A stretch of 64,000 bases of DNA, from contig NC_135413.1 of assembly GCF_051991245.1 (NCBI RefSeq), positions 28,087,362 through 28,151,361 on the forward strand. Direction: 5' to 3'. The notes beneath the pieces are model-generated. The model searched no databases and had not been told where the DNA came from. It saw only the letters and a list, made by a program, of their open reading frames with translations. The translations under genes and the position numbers were made by a program. Numbering within the stretch: the stretch's first letter is position 1; the number at the start of each line of letters is the position of its first letter. This DNA is from Festucalex cinctus (lineage: Eukaryota > Chordata > Actinopteri > Syngnathiformes > Syngnathidae). Below, in pieces: positions 23,547-35,352 of the stretch.

Positions 23547-24717
23547 TTAGCAATCCTCTCTGTAATGGTCTTTCAGCTTTGTTGAGTTTTGTTTTTGTTT
23601 TTTTCCTCAACAGATCGTCAAAACAACAGCAGGAAAGGGTGAGGAAGAACAGTATCGCTTGCTGGGAGTGATTTAGGAATTGCACAAGTCTCTAGCGCCA
23701 TCTAGTGGTCAAAGAATAGCATTAGCAGCACACCGTTGTAGATTTGGAAATGATGTGACTTTTTTTTTTTTTTTGTCCTTGTGGCTCGTTTCATCTCCCC
23801 CAGCTTGAGGAAGAACTCCGACAGACCCAAGTGCAGTTGTCTCAGCAACGTTGCGCAATTGCGCAGCTGCAGCAAAAACTCAAAAGTCAGGACTGCAAGC
23901 AACAGACCATGGAAGAGGACTACATGAGAACCAAACATAACGAGGTACTTGTCAACCATTTTAGAACGTTGGCGTCATGTTGCTGCTCCAAAGACGTTTG
24001 AATTTTGCAGATCGGATACACACAAAATCCATTTTTTTCCCATTTCACATTGACAATATCGCAACATGTTTCCGGTGATTTGCCACGCCTCATCTTTCAG
24101 GAGCATCTGAGAACAGAGCTCGAGAACAGCAGCACCAAACAAAGAGACCTCCTGAAGGAGAACGAAGATCTCAAGGAGGAGCTTGAAGATCTTCGCCAAG
24201 ATCTCAGACTTACAAAGGACAACCAAGCGGCGAGTGTTTTGGAATGGAACAACGTGGTCACGGGAATCGTGAATGACCGACTGGAGACCGAGGCCCTCCG
24301 CTCCTGCCTGGCGGCTGCAGAGCATCGTCGCGCGGAAGCAGAGAAAGCTCTGCTCCAGGAGCAGCAGCAACTTAAAGACAAACATGCAAGTTAGTAGCAG
24401 TGGGTTTGGAACTGCAACAAACTTTGTGGAATGGAGCTGTCAAAACGACACATCCAGAGGACATAAGGAAACAACAAGTAGCAACAACATTGTCCAAACA
24501 CGTAGCATATACAACTAGCAAACCCATGTAGCATATATAACTAGTAGGGGTGTTAAAAAAAAATCGATTCGGCGATATATCGCGATACTACATCGTGCGA
24601 TTCTCGAATCGATTCAATTTAAAAAAAAAAATCTTTTTTTTTTTTTTTTTTTTTTTTTAAGAGCTCAGAATTGTTCATTCGGTAGTCTTACCGATTCAAC
24701 GTCTTATCATCATTGCC

Positions 24718-24792
<75 letters not shown>

Positions 24793-27700
24793 CGATTTTT
24801 AAACGTCCATTTTTAATGGAAAAATATTCAACAAAACGTCTGACTTCCGGTTCGGATTCACACCTTGAGCATGGAAGAATGTTATATGAACGGAACATTA
24901 AGCCTTAATATTTTATTTTAATGCTGTTCAAACATGAAACAGATTACAACCTCGATAAGACTGAAATTTCAGATAAATAAATAATACATTTTCATATAAA
25001 TCTTACACTCTACAAGCTTACTGATTAGTATTTTCTAAATTTGAATGAAAAAAATCGCAACAATCGACTTATAAATTCGTATCGGGATTAATCGGTATCG
25101 AATCGAATCGTGACCTGTGAATCGTGATACGAATCGAATCGTCAGGTACTAGGCAATTCACACCCCTAGTAACTAGCATATACACCTCTCATAGGCATGT
25201 ACATGTATATGCAGGACCAAAACTGCCAAAATTAACTCATTCACTGCCAGTCATTCTAGAAATTTTTTACATTTCCAATACTCACGTAATATTACATTCA
25301 ATAATTATATATAAACCGAATCTACCAAATAACAGAATAGACTCCCTACTTTTTGTCCCGTCCCGTTCTTTTATAATTGACAGCAGAAAAATGTAGGTTT
25401 GCCAAAATACAGCCATTTCTCCCATGGACTCTGAAACTGTGTTTATTTCCTATAAAATGGGGCAATGATGTCATCTACCGGTGGTTGGGCATCAGTAAAG
25501 TTGTTTCCAAGTTTGATATTTACAGTGGAGCATGCTCAGATTCGCCCCCATTTAGCACCGCTCTAAAAAATACAATTGACAAGTATACTTGTCAAAGGCA
25601 GTGAATGAGTTAAAAATAAATCGATGAGTGACTAAAAGTGAAAATGGATATAAAAAATGTAATTAAAAAAAAATAAATATAAATGGAAATAAAAACAAAA
25701 TATATTTCCATGAGGGGGCGGTCCTACACGTGTCTTGGGTTGGGTTCCGCTGTTGCTAACAACGAAGTCTCGCCACCTTACACGGAGAGCTGCAACAACG
25801 GACGACCATCGTGTCCTGTCACCACAACTTGCGACTTGAGTTGCTCGACAACAAGTCGTGGTGACAGTAGACAAGATAGTCGTCCATTTCTGGAGGTCTC
25901 TGTGCAAGCTGGCGACACTTCCTTGTTCGGCAACCCGCTCACATGACTCTTGAATCTTTATTTATATTGCGCTTTCAAACAGCCTTAGCTGTCACAAAGC
26001 GCTTTACAGAAACACAACACAAAACATTGAAAGGCAGTTTGCACTTTGCAATGTCAGAGTCCAAACCAAGATACACTTCGGACCCCCCTACCTCATTTGA
26101 ATAACATTTCATCCTGACAGAGCGTCTGCAGCGTGAAATAAATAAATGCGAGTGTTTTTATTTATTGATATTTAATTCTATTTATATATTTATTTTTGAA
26201 TTTTTATTTTTTTATATTGTTTTTATTTTTGTTTTGTATGTTTGTATTTATTTTTACTTGTGTGGATATATATATATATATATATTACAAGGACTGTTCA
26301 ATGTTCGCTAAACATTGACATATGTCACATCGCACCCCGATAGACATATTTTTGAACCCCCCATAAAAGTCAGCTGGTATAGGCTGATAAATGAATGGTG
26401 TTATAAAATGTACAGAGTAATAATGATCCATGCTAGCTCGTTTCTATATTTCATAACCTCAAGGCAAACAGGGAAAAAGCCATTGCAAATATGATGACGC
26501 CTTTCAGCTGTCGTCGCTCTGATAGCTGACTAATAATTCAATTGTAAAAGTATAGACCTGATTTGACGAGCCCTAACGAAACGATCCTTCCAGTTGAGAT
26601 GGACACTCAACGGAAACTCTCCCAGAAGCTGTCCAAAGCGAAGGCATACGGCAGCTCGATGAAGAACAAGGTGGAGATGGTGGAAGCGCAGCTGACGGCG
26701 AAAAACGCGGAGAGCGCCGCCCTGCGGCACGAGATGGACCAGATCAAAGCGAGCGTCAAAGAGTCCCAAAAAGAGTGCGTTGCAAAGGAGATCGCCGCCG
26801 CGGATGCACAAAGGAATTTCACGGTAGGAGGAGAAAATTCAAACGTCCACGTGCACTCAGATTGGTACAAATTCCTCGCCAACCGCCGTCTAAATATCGT
26901 GTCTGGGCTTTTGTGCTGGTCCAGGCTACGCAGAAGCAGTTGCAGGCCGAGTTAGCTGACTTGACGAAGAAGCTGTCAAAGTCTGAAGCCGATTTAGAGG
27001 TCCAGATGCGATATCGCAAGGAATGCGAGGAAGAGAAATCACGGCTCCACAAAAAAGTAGACAAGGTTAAAAAAAAAACAAAAAAACTTTTTTTTTTTTT
27101 TCTCCTGGAACTGGTTGCGTTACTGAAAATGACTTACAAAATACTTGACACAAGTACAACCAGAAAAGCTATTTTATTTTTTAAATATTGCTAATGTAAG
27201 CTTGTGCTTTGTCATGTAGATGAAAGAAGACGTAGCCGACGCCAAAATGTCCGTCAAACAGCAAGAAGAGGTTGTGCACAGGTACTGGACACAAAACGGA
27301 ACACAGTCGTGGGGAAACTGTTTAAAGGGATACTTGACTCATTGAGCCATTTTCAGCAGTGAAAAGTTGATATTTTGTCTATAATGACTTCATTATTTTT
27401 CATGTACATGAATGAATGACATCGCCTGTGCTGAGGAAGTCGGTAAGGACCAATCATGGCTTTTACTGGCAAAACCCAGAAAAAAGGTGAGCCGCGATTG
27501 GCCGTTACCTACTTCCTCAGCACAGATTTTTAGATTTTAGATTTATTTATTTTTTTAAACAATACTTATGAACAATGTGAAAAATGTTCATTTGTTATTA
27601 ACTCATTCACTCCCAGCCGTTTCCACAGAAGCAATCCCATTCGCTCCCGGCTGTTTTACTGTTTTAAAGTCTCTTCTTTCATCAGGAAAAAAAAAAAGTA

Positions 27701-30700
27701 TGTTTCTATCTGTTTCTGTTTTGCAGCAATTAGCATTAGAAGAGAGCTAAGTTTCATCAGTTTTCACAAATCTATTTAAAATTCTAAGTAATTTAGCTTT
27801 TTTCTACATGGACCTGGTTGATCTCCTTTGCTCTGCTACCACCTGCTGGCCGTTTGTGTAATAACTACCATTTCTGCAACCGTTCTTTGCAGTTGAGAGG
27901 CTGCATCAAAGCCTCACATATAAACATATAAATACGTCTTTGGGACACTTACATTAAAAAAAACGTATTTACACGTTATTGGGAGCAAATGAGTTAATAG
28001 CACCTGTGCTTTTTGACACGCTCGCCAAAGAGTTTTGTTTTTATTTTATTTGAACTGAGTCAAATGCCATTTTTAGAACATGTCGCGGGCCACTAAAAAA
28101 TGGACGGCTGGCCACAAATGGCCCCCGGGCCGTAGTTTGGACACCCCTGCTGCATGTCAACAATATTTTCTTCCTTGTTTGAATGAATTAAGGCAACGAG
28201 CGCTACTTCGAGACGCCAAGAGGAGATTGCGAGATCACCAAGCAAGCGACATAGAGAGAGAAAAGGTTTGTTTGTCTTCCAATTGACGTGCTTCAAACCT
28301 TCGGCAGCGAGTCTACACGTGCGCTTCATGCTTGTTTGACGTGACTTTCCACGGAGAAGAATAAGCAGCAGCTGGAGAATGAGCGGCGCACCCTGACACA
28401 CAGACCGGAGACAAACACGGCGGAGCATGTGGAGCAGGACCGCCGTGAAATCGAGGAGAACGTCAGACCGGAAATCCAGCAGAAAATACACGAGACCAAA
28501 TTATGGTTGCAGGTGCGCTAACGCAGAGACGACCATTAAAAACAAGACGCCCACGGCAAGCGTCGTCAGCATTCGTTCGGCCTCTCCCAGTCCCAGGAAG
28601 CGACGCAGGCGGAAGCGGACCAGACTAAAGCCACAACTGAAGCCAGCCTGCAGTCCAAGATCCAAGATCTGGAGGGCGAACTGCAGCGAGCGCGAAGCAT
28701 CCAGCAGGAGAAAGACGAAGAGCTGAAGCGATGCCAACAGATGCTCAGGGAAGAGCAGTCGCTGCGCAACGACCTGCAAAGGTCAGAACGCGTGGATGCT
28801 TACGTTTGAGCAAAAACAGTTCTCCTCATCAAATGATGACATCATCAACCCAGTCGAACACAACCGACCGAGCAAAATACAAATGTTTGTTTCCTGTCCG
28901 CAGGGCGAACAGTCAGCTGAGCGAGCGCTGCAAGTCTGTCATCCCCCCAGCGAGCCCCATCGTGGCTCCTCCCTCCGGCACAACGGTGGGGTTGTCCTCA
29001 ACAACAATCCTCAACAATCCTGTGCTTGGAAGAGAGAACGGCAATTTGGAGGCTTACAAGGTTTGCAGAGCTGCTGATTTTTTTTTAAATTTTAAACGCC
29101 TTACTATTCATCAAATAAATAAACGCCTGGTCTTTTATTTTTTTATTATTATTTTTTTTTAAAGACACCTTTACCTATGATCAAATGCACGGTCGTTTAA
29201 AAAAAAAAAAAAAGCCTTTTTTTTTTTTTTTTTTTTTTTTTCATACAGACACCTTATGATACATGGTCATCTTTTTTTTTTTTTTCTTTTTTTTTTAAAG
29301 GCATGGTTGTTTAAAAAAAAAAATGCCATGGTTGTTTTTTTTCTTTTCTTCATACAGACACCTTCTGAAACATGGTAATTTTTTTTTAAATGCATGGTTG
29401 TTTAAAAAACAAAAAAACAAAAAAAAACTACTTGGTGTTCTTTAAATTTTTTTAAACCCACCTTACTATACATAATTAATTGATCGTTTAAAAAAAAAAA
29501 CACAAAAAAAAACACCGTACTATATATAAATGGTCGTTAAAAAAAATACACCTTACTTGGTCTTTTTTTTTTTTTAATGAGAGCTTTACAAGATCATTTA
29601 CAAAAAAAATAAAAAATAATCAGCCTTACTATACATGGTAAAAAAAAAAAGCAAAAAAAAAAAAAGCAACTGACTCAGGGAATTTGACCGTTGCTTCACT
29701 GCAAATGTGAAGGCTACTCTGCCTCTGCCGACAGTGAACATTTTCATTTTGCCTGTCTCCATGTATGCCCTGCCCCCTGGTGGCCAAGGCGCAAACGACC
29801 AGAGCCGCACAGTCACAATGAATTATGATGCACAAACGATATTTCATTGTTTAGTCTATTTAAACGCACTAAAAAGAAAGTGCAGGATCAGCAAACGAGT
29901 GGAGCGGACAGAGCGAGTTTGTGCCTCTACTGCAGAACTCTCAATTCAAAATCTGCCGTCTGAATATATGGAGAGGTCGGGTGTTTGTTTCGTCGGCGTG
30001 CGGGTGATCTGCTTCATGGTTTTGGTTTGTGCAGTTAAGGCAGCAGTTTAACGAGCTCCAGGCGGACCTGAAGAAGGTGGTGGCCTCATGCTGCCAGTCG
30101 ATGAGGACCAGGCAGCTGGCCGAGGAGATGCGCAGACACAACCAAGATACGGACGACCTTCTGGCCAAGGTGGGTGGACAAAAGGGTCTTCAAACTCTGA
30201 CTGCTTTCTTCTTCCATGAAGATGGACAAAGTGCCACTCAATTATTTATTGTCACCACTCCTCCCCCATAACTCTCTGTCACAACCGGGGTTATTACTGT
30301 CTTGGAATTTTCATTTGAGTTAGTTTTGATTCCATTTTGAGTTGTTTTTTATTTTTTATTTTTTATTTGACTAGTTTTCAGGGTGGTTTTGTTAGTTATT
30401 AGATTTAGATATTTAAAAAATGCTCAGTTTTAGTTTAATTTTATTATTTTTTAATTTTAGTTTAATTTTTTTTTTTTTAGAAAATGCTTAGTTTTATTTA
30501 ATTGTAGTTTTTATTTTAGTTTAAAAACACATTAAAAAATACTTAGTTTTCGTTTAATTTTAGTTTTTTTTATTTTAGTTTAAATAAAAAAAAATGCTTA
30601 GTTTTAGTTAATTGTAGTTTTTTTTTATTTTAATTTTAAATGAGTTTTTAAACTAGTTTTCAGGGTTGTTTTGTTAGTTATTAGTTTTAGATATTTAAAA

Positions 30701-31376
30701 AATGCTTAGTTTTGGTTTAATTTTAGTTTTTTTTATTTTAGTTTAAACAAATTTAAAAAATGCTTATTTTTAGTTTAATTTTAGTTTTTTTTATTTTAAT
30801 TTAAAAAAATGCTTAGTTTTAGTGTAATTTTAGCTTATTAGTTTGAGTTTATTTATTTATTTTATTGTATGTTTTATTATTAGACATATTCCTTGTGGAC
30901 TTTTCTTTCTTTCTTTTTTTATAAGGGAAACGACATTAAAACAGGAGTTTTGCAGTTCTGACAATTTTCTTTAATGTTGTCGTTTATAAAATTTCCAGCG
31001 CAACAAAAAATGACTGTATTCTATCTTTCCGATTGATAATGTGGCTATGATGATTCCTTCAATTGTGTTGTATGTTTCCAGTTCCGTCGAGACCTGGACG
31101 AAACCATAACAAAAGCAGTGTCCGATTGTGAGTACAACGAAGAAGCGCAGCACTGCTGATGGCGTTGAGCATTCCATTTGATTTTTGGTGCCATTTTTTT
31201 TCCCACATTCCAAAGTGCCTTTATGACGAGAACTCAACAATGGATGTGCGTGCGTAACGAGGGCGTGTTCTCCTTCCCCAGCCTCCCCCCTGTACACCTT
31301 TTCGCCATGCTTGTCACCGGTCAGTCGGGCAAGGCAGCAGTATGTGGACGTCATGGTGAGGAACCGTGCGGCATGA
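22012..31376 (+). CDS. ankrd26: ANKRD26-family coiled-coil protein, 17 exons, 749 aa
   Basis: This is predicted to be a cytoplasmic or cortical coiled-coil scaffold of the ANKRD26 family. Exons: 22012-22208, 22918-22948, 23054-23126, 23296-23509, 23614-23638, 23804-23944, 24101-24389, 26594-26823, 26925-27065, 27220-27281, 28193-28265, 28357-28512, 28597-28781, 28904-29060, 30035-30169, 31082-31127 and 31282-31376. All joins keep phase, and no frameshift or internal stop is needed. The N-terminus has a basic start (MKKLFKFTRRKTS) and one partial ankyrin repeat (FHKAPRQSDTAELEQLV, DVNVVDKYNR). Next comes an acidic EEFDELTSSSYAVMDE segment typical of the family. Long heptad coiled coils follow, including NDRLETEALRSCLAAAEH, SQKLSKAKA and LQAELADLTKKLSKSEADLE, which align in order with ANKRD26/ANKRD30 coiled coils. 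Mammalian ANKRD26 is more than twice as long; here the other ankyrin repeats, the middle region and one coiled-coil stretch are missing. The donor after 24389 (GTTAGT) and the acceptor at 28357 are weaker than the rest. The last exon could instead splice on at ATG|GTGAGG. Confidence 0.75.
22425..22490. repeat. Single arm of the palindromic transposon family
   Basis: The block ATTGGTTGTTACCTA, TTCCTCAGCAC and GATGTCATC matches the right arm of the inverted repeat at 11191-11255. It lies in intron 1 of the ankrd26-like gene. Confidence 0.65.
24545..25168 (-). mobile_element. hAT-like MITE, family B, copy 2
   Basis: The element is the reverse-oriented counterpart of 16030-16603. It begins TAGGGGTGTTAAAAA and ends AATTCACACCCCTA. 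It is flanked by ATAACTAG on the left and GTAACTAG on the right, an 8-bp duplication with one mismatch, as expected for hAT transposition. It lies in the 2.2-kb intron 24390-26593 of the ankrd26-like gene. It contains a 69-bp (GT)n run at 24721-24789. Confidence 0.85.
24721..24789. repeat. (GT)n microsatellite, 69 bp
   Basis: This is an uninterrupted GT run inside MITE copy 2. The other copy carries a short (CA)n run at the corresponding position, so the tract expanded after insertion. Confidence 0.97.
25232..25613. mobile_element. TTAA-ended MITE, family C, copy 1
   Basis: The termini are TTAACTCATTCACTGCCA and the inverted GGCAGTGAATGAGTTAA. TTAA occurs at both outer ends, consistent with a TTAA target duplication as in piggyBac-type elements. 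No coding capacity. Intronic in the ankrd26-like gene. Confidence 0.8.
25690..25950. repeat. Dispersed repeat shared with 47028-47175
   Basis: The block GAGGGGGCGGTCCTA followed by GTGTCTTGGGTTGG recurs at 47030-47060. In both places it is surrounded by AAATAAATAAAT-type A/T runs. Neither copy has an interpretable frame. Confidence 0.65.
27325..27532. mobile_element. Short relative of the 10610-11384 transposon
   Basis: It starts TTAAAGGGATACTTGACTC and continues with GAGCCATTTTCAG, matching the right end of 10610-11384 read on the other strand. It then carries palindrome arms (GACATCGCCTGTGCTGAGG and CTACTTCCTCAGCAC). The far terminus is missing, so it is truncated. Intronic in the ankrd26-like gene. 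Confidence 0.7.
27598..27997. mobile_element. TTAA-ended MITE, family C, copy 2
   Basis: The termini are TTAACTCATTCACTCCCAGC and GGGAGCAAATGAGTTAA. The interior resembles the copy at 41850-42335 in reverse orientation (shared CTGGTTGATCTCC/GGAGATCAACCAG and CCACCTGCTGGCCGTTTG). It lies in intron 27282-28192 of the ankrd26-like gene. Confidence 0.8.
28060..28150. repeat. hAT-like right-end fragment
   Basis: The segment ends GGGCCGTAGTTTGGACACCCCTG, cognate to the right end of the complete element at 45374-46039 (GGGCCGTATGTTTGACACCCCTG). No matching left end is seen nearby. It ends 45 bases before the exon at 28193. Confidence 0.6.
29061..30034. other. Homopolymer-rich intron of the ankrd26-like gene
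   Basis: Repeated T and A homopolymers alternate with imperfect copies of CATGGTTGTTTAAAAAA and CACCTTACTATACATGG. This looks like a decayed tandem array of about 60-90 bp units at 29160-29660. No exon is visible between 29060 and 30035. Confidence 0.6.
30300..30870. repeat. Degenerate TTAGTTTTAGTTTAATTTTAG array
   Basis: Units contain AAAATGCTTAGTTTTAG followed by TTTAATTTTAGTTTTTTTTA and recur at roughly 55-65 bp spacing within the intron 30170-31081. A shorter relative lies at 59460-59700. It is a simple-sequence-derived tandem region with no coding potential. Confidence 0.75.
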
Positions 31377-31540
31377 CGATGCACAGTCGACCATCCGACG
31401 AGGAGGCGGTTGGATTCAAATGTTACCCGGACCCAACTTGATGTTAGGTCACGGTAGTAATAGTAAACTGAACATTTTGTAAGGAATTTCAGGTTTTAAA
31501 CAAAACATACAGTAATATTAGATACTATTAATATTATATA

Positions 31541-31541
31541 C

Positions 31542-31591
<50 letters not shown>

Positions 31592-31627
31592 ATATTTTTT
31601 TTTATGTATATATATATATATTTTTTA

Positions 31628-31662
<35 letters not shown>
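31541..31662. repeat. (TA)n tracts near the end of the ankrd26-like gene
   Basis: There are three TA runs interrupted by short T-rich breaks. They lie about 165 bases after the predicted stop codon. The gene's own polyadenylation signal is not clear in the preceding 3' flank. Confidence 0.9.
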
Positions 31663-31664
<2 letters not shown>

Positions 31665-31693
31665 ATATAATTATTTTAAAATAAAATAATGTG

Positions 31694-31889
31694 TCATTAA
31701 TATAACATTCTTCCATGCTTCAACATGCTTAAAGTGTGAACCCTAACCCTAAGAAAAACTTTTTGTTGAATATTTACATCAAAAATTGATGTTTAAATAT
31801 TGATTTGGCTGCATATTGAATCCATACAAGAATTGTACATTGTAATATCACGATATATTGCCAAATCGATTTTTCTCAACACCCCTAAT
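31694..31889 (+). repeat. Truncated family B hAT-like MITE
   Basis: This matches the right half of the element at 16030-16603: AACATTCTTCCATGCT, GTGTGAACCCTAACCC, ATCACGATATATTGCC, and the terminus ending ACACCCCTAA. The left end is absent and replaced by the (TA)n tracts. Confidence 0.7.
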
Positions 31890-32133
31890 TATTATTACTG
31901 CAGCATTACATCGGATGGATAAGTGAAAGACATGAATAGTAATCGGCACACTGATGACAAAAAACTCAGTTTGCCCGAGAAGATTTTTATTTTTATTTTT
32001 CCTGAGCTGGGAAGAAAAATGAGACATTTTAGGCGACCGCGCAGTGCTTCAGGTCCTGAAATCCTCACATTCGATTTTTTTGGATCAGATTGAATGTGAT
32101 CAAAAAAAGTCAGACAACAAATCATTGTTATTC

Positions 32134-35100
32134 TTTATTTTCCAAAAGTGTTAGTAGTGTCAAGACATACAATATTTGTATGATTAGTAACAAAGCACCA
32201 TAATAAATCATTTATTTTTATACAGGCTACATACTGTACTGTACATACTCTACAGGTAACATTAGCATTCCTTTAAAAAAAACAAAAAACTCTTTGGATA
32301 AAACGGCAGGCAGACGAGCGCGCTTGCGTCTCTAATGCAATGCCCATCATATTAGCACACGGTTCAAGTATGAATATTACAAACAATAACACATAAATCA
32401 TAAGTTACAACGCTTCACGGTTATTACAAGGAACAGGTTACATCACTACAAAAATGTTTGGCACATAGTGCATCAAGTATTCTTTACATTTTCTGATACA
32501 GACCTCATAGCACAGTTGGCCTTCATCGATATGAATGAAGGTTTTCTAGCTGCTCAAAGACTTTTTTTTTTTCCCCCAATATTCATTTCATTAAAAAAAA
32601 TAATAAAAATCAACCCATACAAGATGCTTTGTATGAGAGCAACAATAATACAACTCCATCAAACCTCTTCTAACTTTGGTTAAAGATTTTTTTTTTTTTT
32701 TTTTGACGGGTTAAGTTGCATGATGTGGGTCGTAACAATTCTTGTTAATTAAAAAACAAAAAACAAAAACAAAAAAACAGGGACGGACACACAGGCGGTG
32801 AACATAAAATAAAAGAGATGCTTCTTTCTACAATTATCAGAAATCGAATTGTCCAAAATGTCCTGCTAAGGTTGGTAGATCAAGGTGGTCTAATCTCGTG
32901 ATCATCAACTTCACTCAATTGGTCTAAAAATGGTTACCTTGTTCATGGATCTATACCAGCGACGTTCAGTGACAACCACAACAGTCAAATGCTCTTTCAC
33001 TAGATGGCAGTCAGTACAATGAATCTGTGTATCAAATTCTTGCCATCCATACATCAGAAAAATAGTTTTGCGTTCAAACTACACAAGCACCGATTTCACT
33101 GTGAAAGTAAATTTGTAATTTTTCCAATTTAAAACACAAGTTGACTCAATAAAAGTCGTAAAACGTCAACAGCGCCCCCGTGACTGTCTCCGAACTTTTC
33201 CCCATGCAGTGGAAATGGGAATCCCATATTTCAATTCGTAAGCCAAACCCTGACGGCCGGTGTTTGCGAGGTCATCGTTCTAGTAGTGTTGAAAAGCACC
33301 ATTCAGGAGATGATTTGCTAGAAAGTTGTTTGAAAACGGATGCTGCATCATCATCATCATCAACAACAGCAGCAGCATGACGACGGCTGCTGCTTCTGAT
33401 TTTGCAATGGTTAACACACAGGAGGTTCCGGAATAAATATGGTCAAACATAAATACGTGGAGGTAGGGGATCCAGGCGACATTTTAAATGACAGAACTTC
33501 ATGTTTAAAGACAAATCCACACGAGTGTCATCATGCGTTTGTATGTGGTCTCTCTGTGGATTTCTTAGTAGTTCTTTAGTACTTTTGAGAGGAAACTACA
33601 CATCTGTATCGTCATCTAGTGAATCAATTAAGGTAGGTCAAGGGTTAAAGAAATGAATTGATGTCAATATAATGTTAGCACCACTTATATGACGATGTGT
33701 AGTTTGTACGCAGAAGCTGTTGTGCAAATGACAAAAAAAAAAAAAAAAAAAACGAGTGTTTTAGTCACCAAGCCAGTCAGTCAGGCAACTTGATCCCAAA
33801 TCTTCTAGTTTTTGCTATCAACAAAGCAAAGCTAGCCTGGGTTACGTTGAGCTAAGAAGATGAGCCTGCTTTAGCTTGTCTAAGCTATCGTACATTATCG
33901 TAAACTAAACTGAGACAACAGCGGCTAAGGTAGCTAAAATAAGACCATCTAACCAAGCTAAAACTAACGGAGACATTCTGAAACAGGCTATTGTAACAAG
34001 AGCTCAACTCAGCAAACAGTGGCTTGATTATGCTAATATTAGCCAGGTTTTTTCCTATTTTTGACTTGTTTACTAAAACAAGTTGAACTGAGGGAAGAGA
34101 CGCTAAGCTTGCTAAAATAAAAATAAAAACATCTACAGTTGAGTATACCAAGCTGAATAGCTTGGCTTGGGCTAAGGCTAGCCACAGCGAACTGAAAAAT
34201 GCTGAGAAAAATTACAAGGTTAAGTCAAAGAGAGGCTAGTTTAACAAGTTTTTAGCCTATTCTAGCTCGTCTCAGCTAACATACAACAGTCAAACTAAGA
34301 GAAGAAAGGTTGGGCTGGATAAAATAAATAAGTGGAACTAGGCTAGATGAAGAAAACGCTACTTGAGACAAGCTAACGTGGGCTGAGATAAATTAAGAAA
34401 AGATAAGTAAAGAGAAGCTAGGTTAAACTATGGTTAGCTGGGAGAAAACGAAAGACACAAATTCAAACCAACTAAACTCGGCGCGACCACCGAAAGCCAA
34501 GTGTGGCTGAGACTAGCTAAAAGAAAACAAAATGAAGCTAGTGAAGCTTGGACAAGAGGCTAGGCTAGGCTAAGATGAGCTAAAATAAAATGAGCTCAAG
34601 TAACCAACATGCACTAAGGAAGCTTATTTTAAATTAAGGTTAGCGGGGGGCAAACTAAAAGGCACTTAGTGAAACTGAAGGAAGCCATGTAGCTAGATAA
34701 AGCTAAGGTTAGCTGAGGTAAGCTAAAACAGCTTCAGGTTAAACTAACAGTTGCTAAATTTAAACAAAACAACGCCAAAAGGATGCTGAACAAAACGAAA
34801 CAAGGCTTTTGACAGCAAAGCGAAGGTAGGCTAGGTCAAGATATGTTAAGATGGGGCAACTTTCAAGACACAAGCTAATCAGAGACCGGATCAAGTTAAG
34901 ATAACTGAGACAAGCTAAAATAAGATAAGCTCATTAAGGCTAGCTAAAACGGCTGCAGACTCATGCTGCATTTTTTTTTTTTTTGCATTACAAGCATACA
35001 AGTCACGGTAAACAAAATTTTTTTTTCTTTTTTCTTTTTTTCTTGAAGACAATTGCTTCTGTAATATTCTGTCTTGGAAAATATATCATTATTGACACAG

Positions 35101-35352
35101 AACAAAAGTAAGATGCTCATTTGGTTGCATTCCCACTCAGTCGGGTGAAGGTGAAGGATTGTTGTCCCTTTGTGTCTCAGGCATCTTTGATTATTATTCA
35201 TCAATTCACTTTAAAGGCACCGCAATAACACAGTCACCGCATGTTTTGGTGAACGTGGGACTGTTTTTGCAACATGCTCACAGATGTCGATGGCGTCCTA
35301 CCAATTAGTATCCGTGCAAGTTTTTGCCGGTCGCCGGCGGCCTCGGTGATCC
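32134..35352 (-). other. Probable 3' UTR and downstream flank of the ADAMTS gene
   Basis: No exon on either strand is supportable between the ankrd26-like stop codon and the ADAMTS stop codon at 35353. On the minus strand, AATAAA signals occur at 32134-32139 and 32211-32216. I saw no good signal nearer the stop codon, so the 3' UTR may run for about 3 kb. It would include the AGCTAA-rich array at 33790-34960. This is inference; transcript data are needed to place the end. Confidence 0.35.
33790..34960. repeat. Degenerate array of AGCTAA / GCTAGC-like words
   Basis: More than a kilobase is built mainly from variants of AGCTAA, GCTAAG, TAGGCTAG and AAGCTAAAA, spaced irregularly at about 5-15 bases with no fixed long period. 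The composition contrasts sharply with both flanks. It has no coding frame with domain content. On the ADAMTS transcript strand it reads as TTAGCTT-type words. Confidence 0.8.

Noticed and set aside
31178..31441. 87-codon plus-strand frame over the last ankrd26-like exon
   Set aside because: It is in a different frame from the one reached by splicing, and starts in the intron. The spliced frame gives SSPLYTFSPCLSPVS and then a stop.
31738..31753. Telomere-like CCCTAACCCTAAG
   Set aside because: There are only two units, and they lie inside a MITE fragment that has a similar sequence in its other copies.
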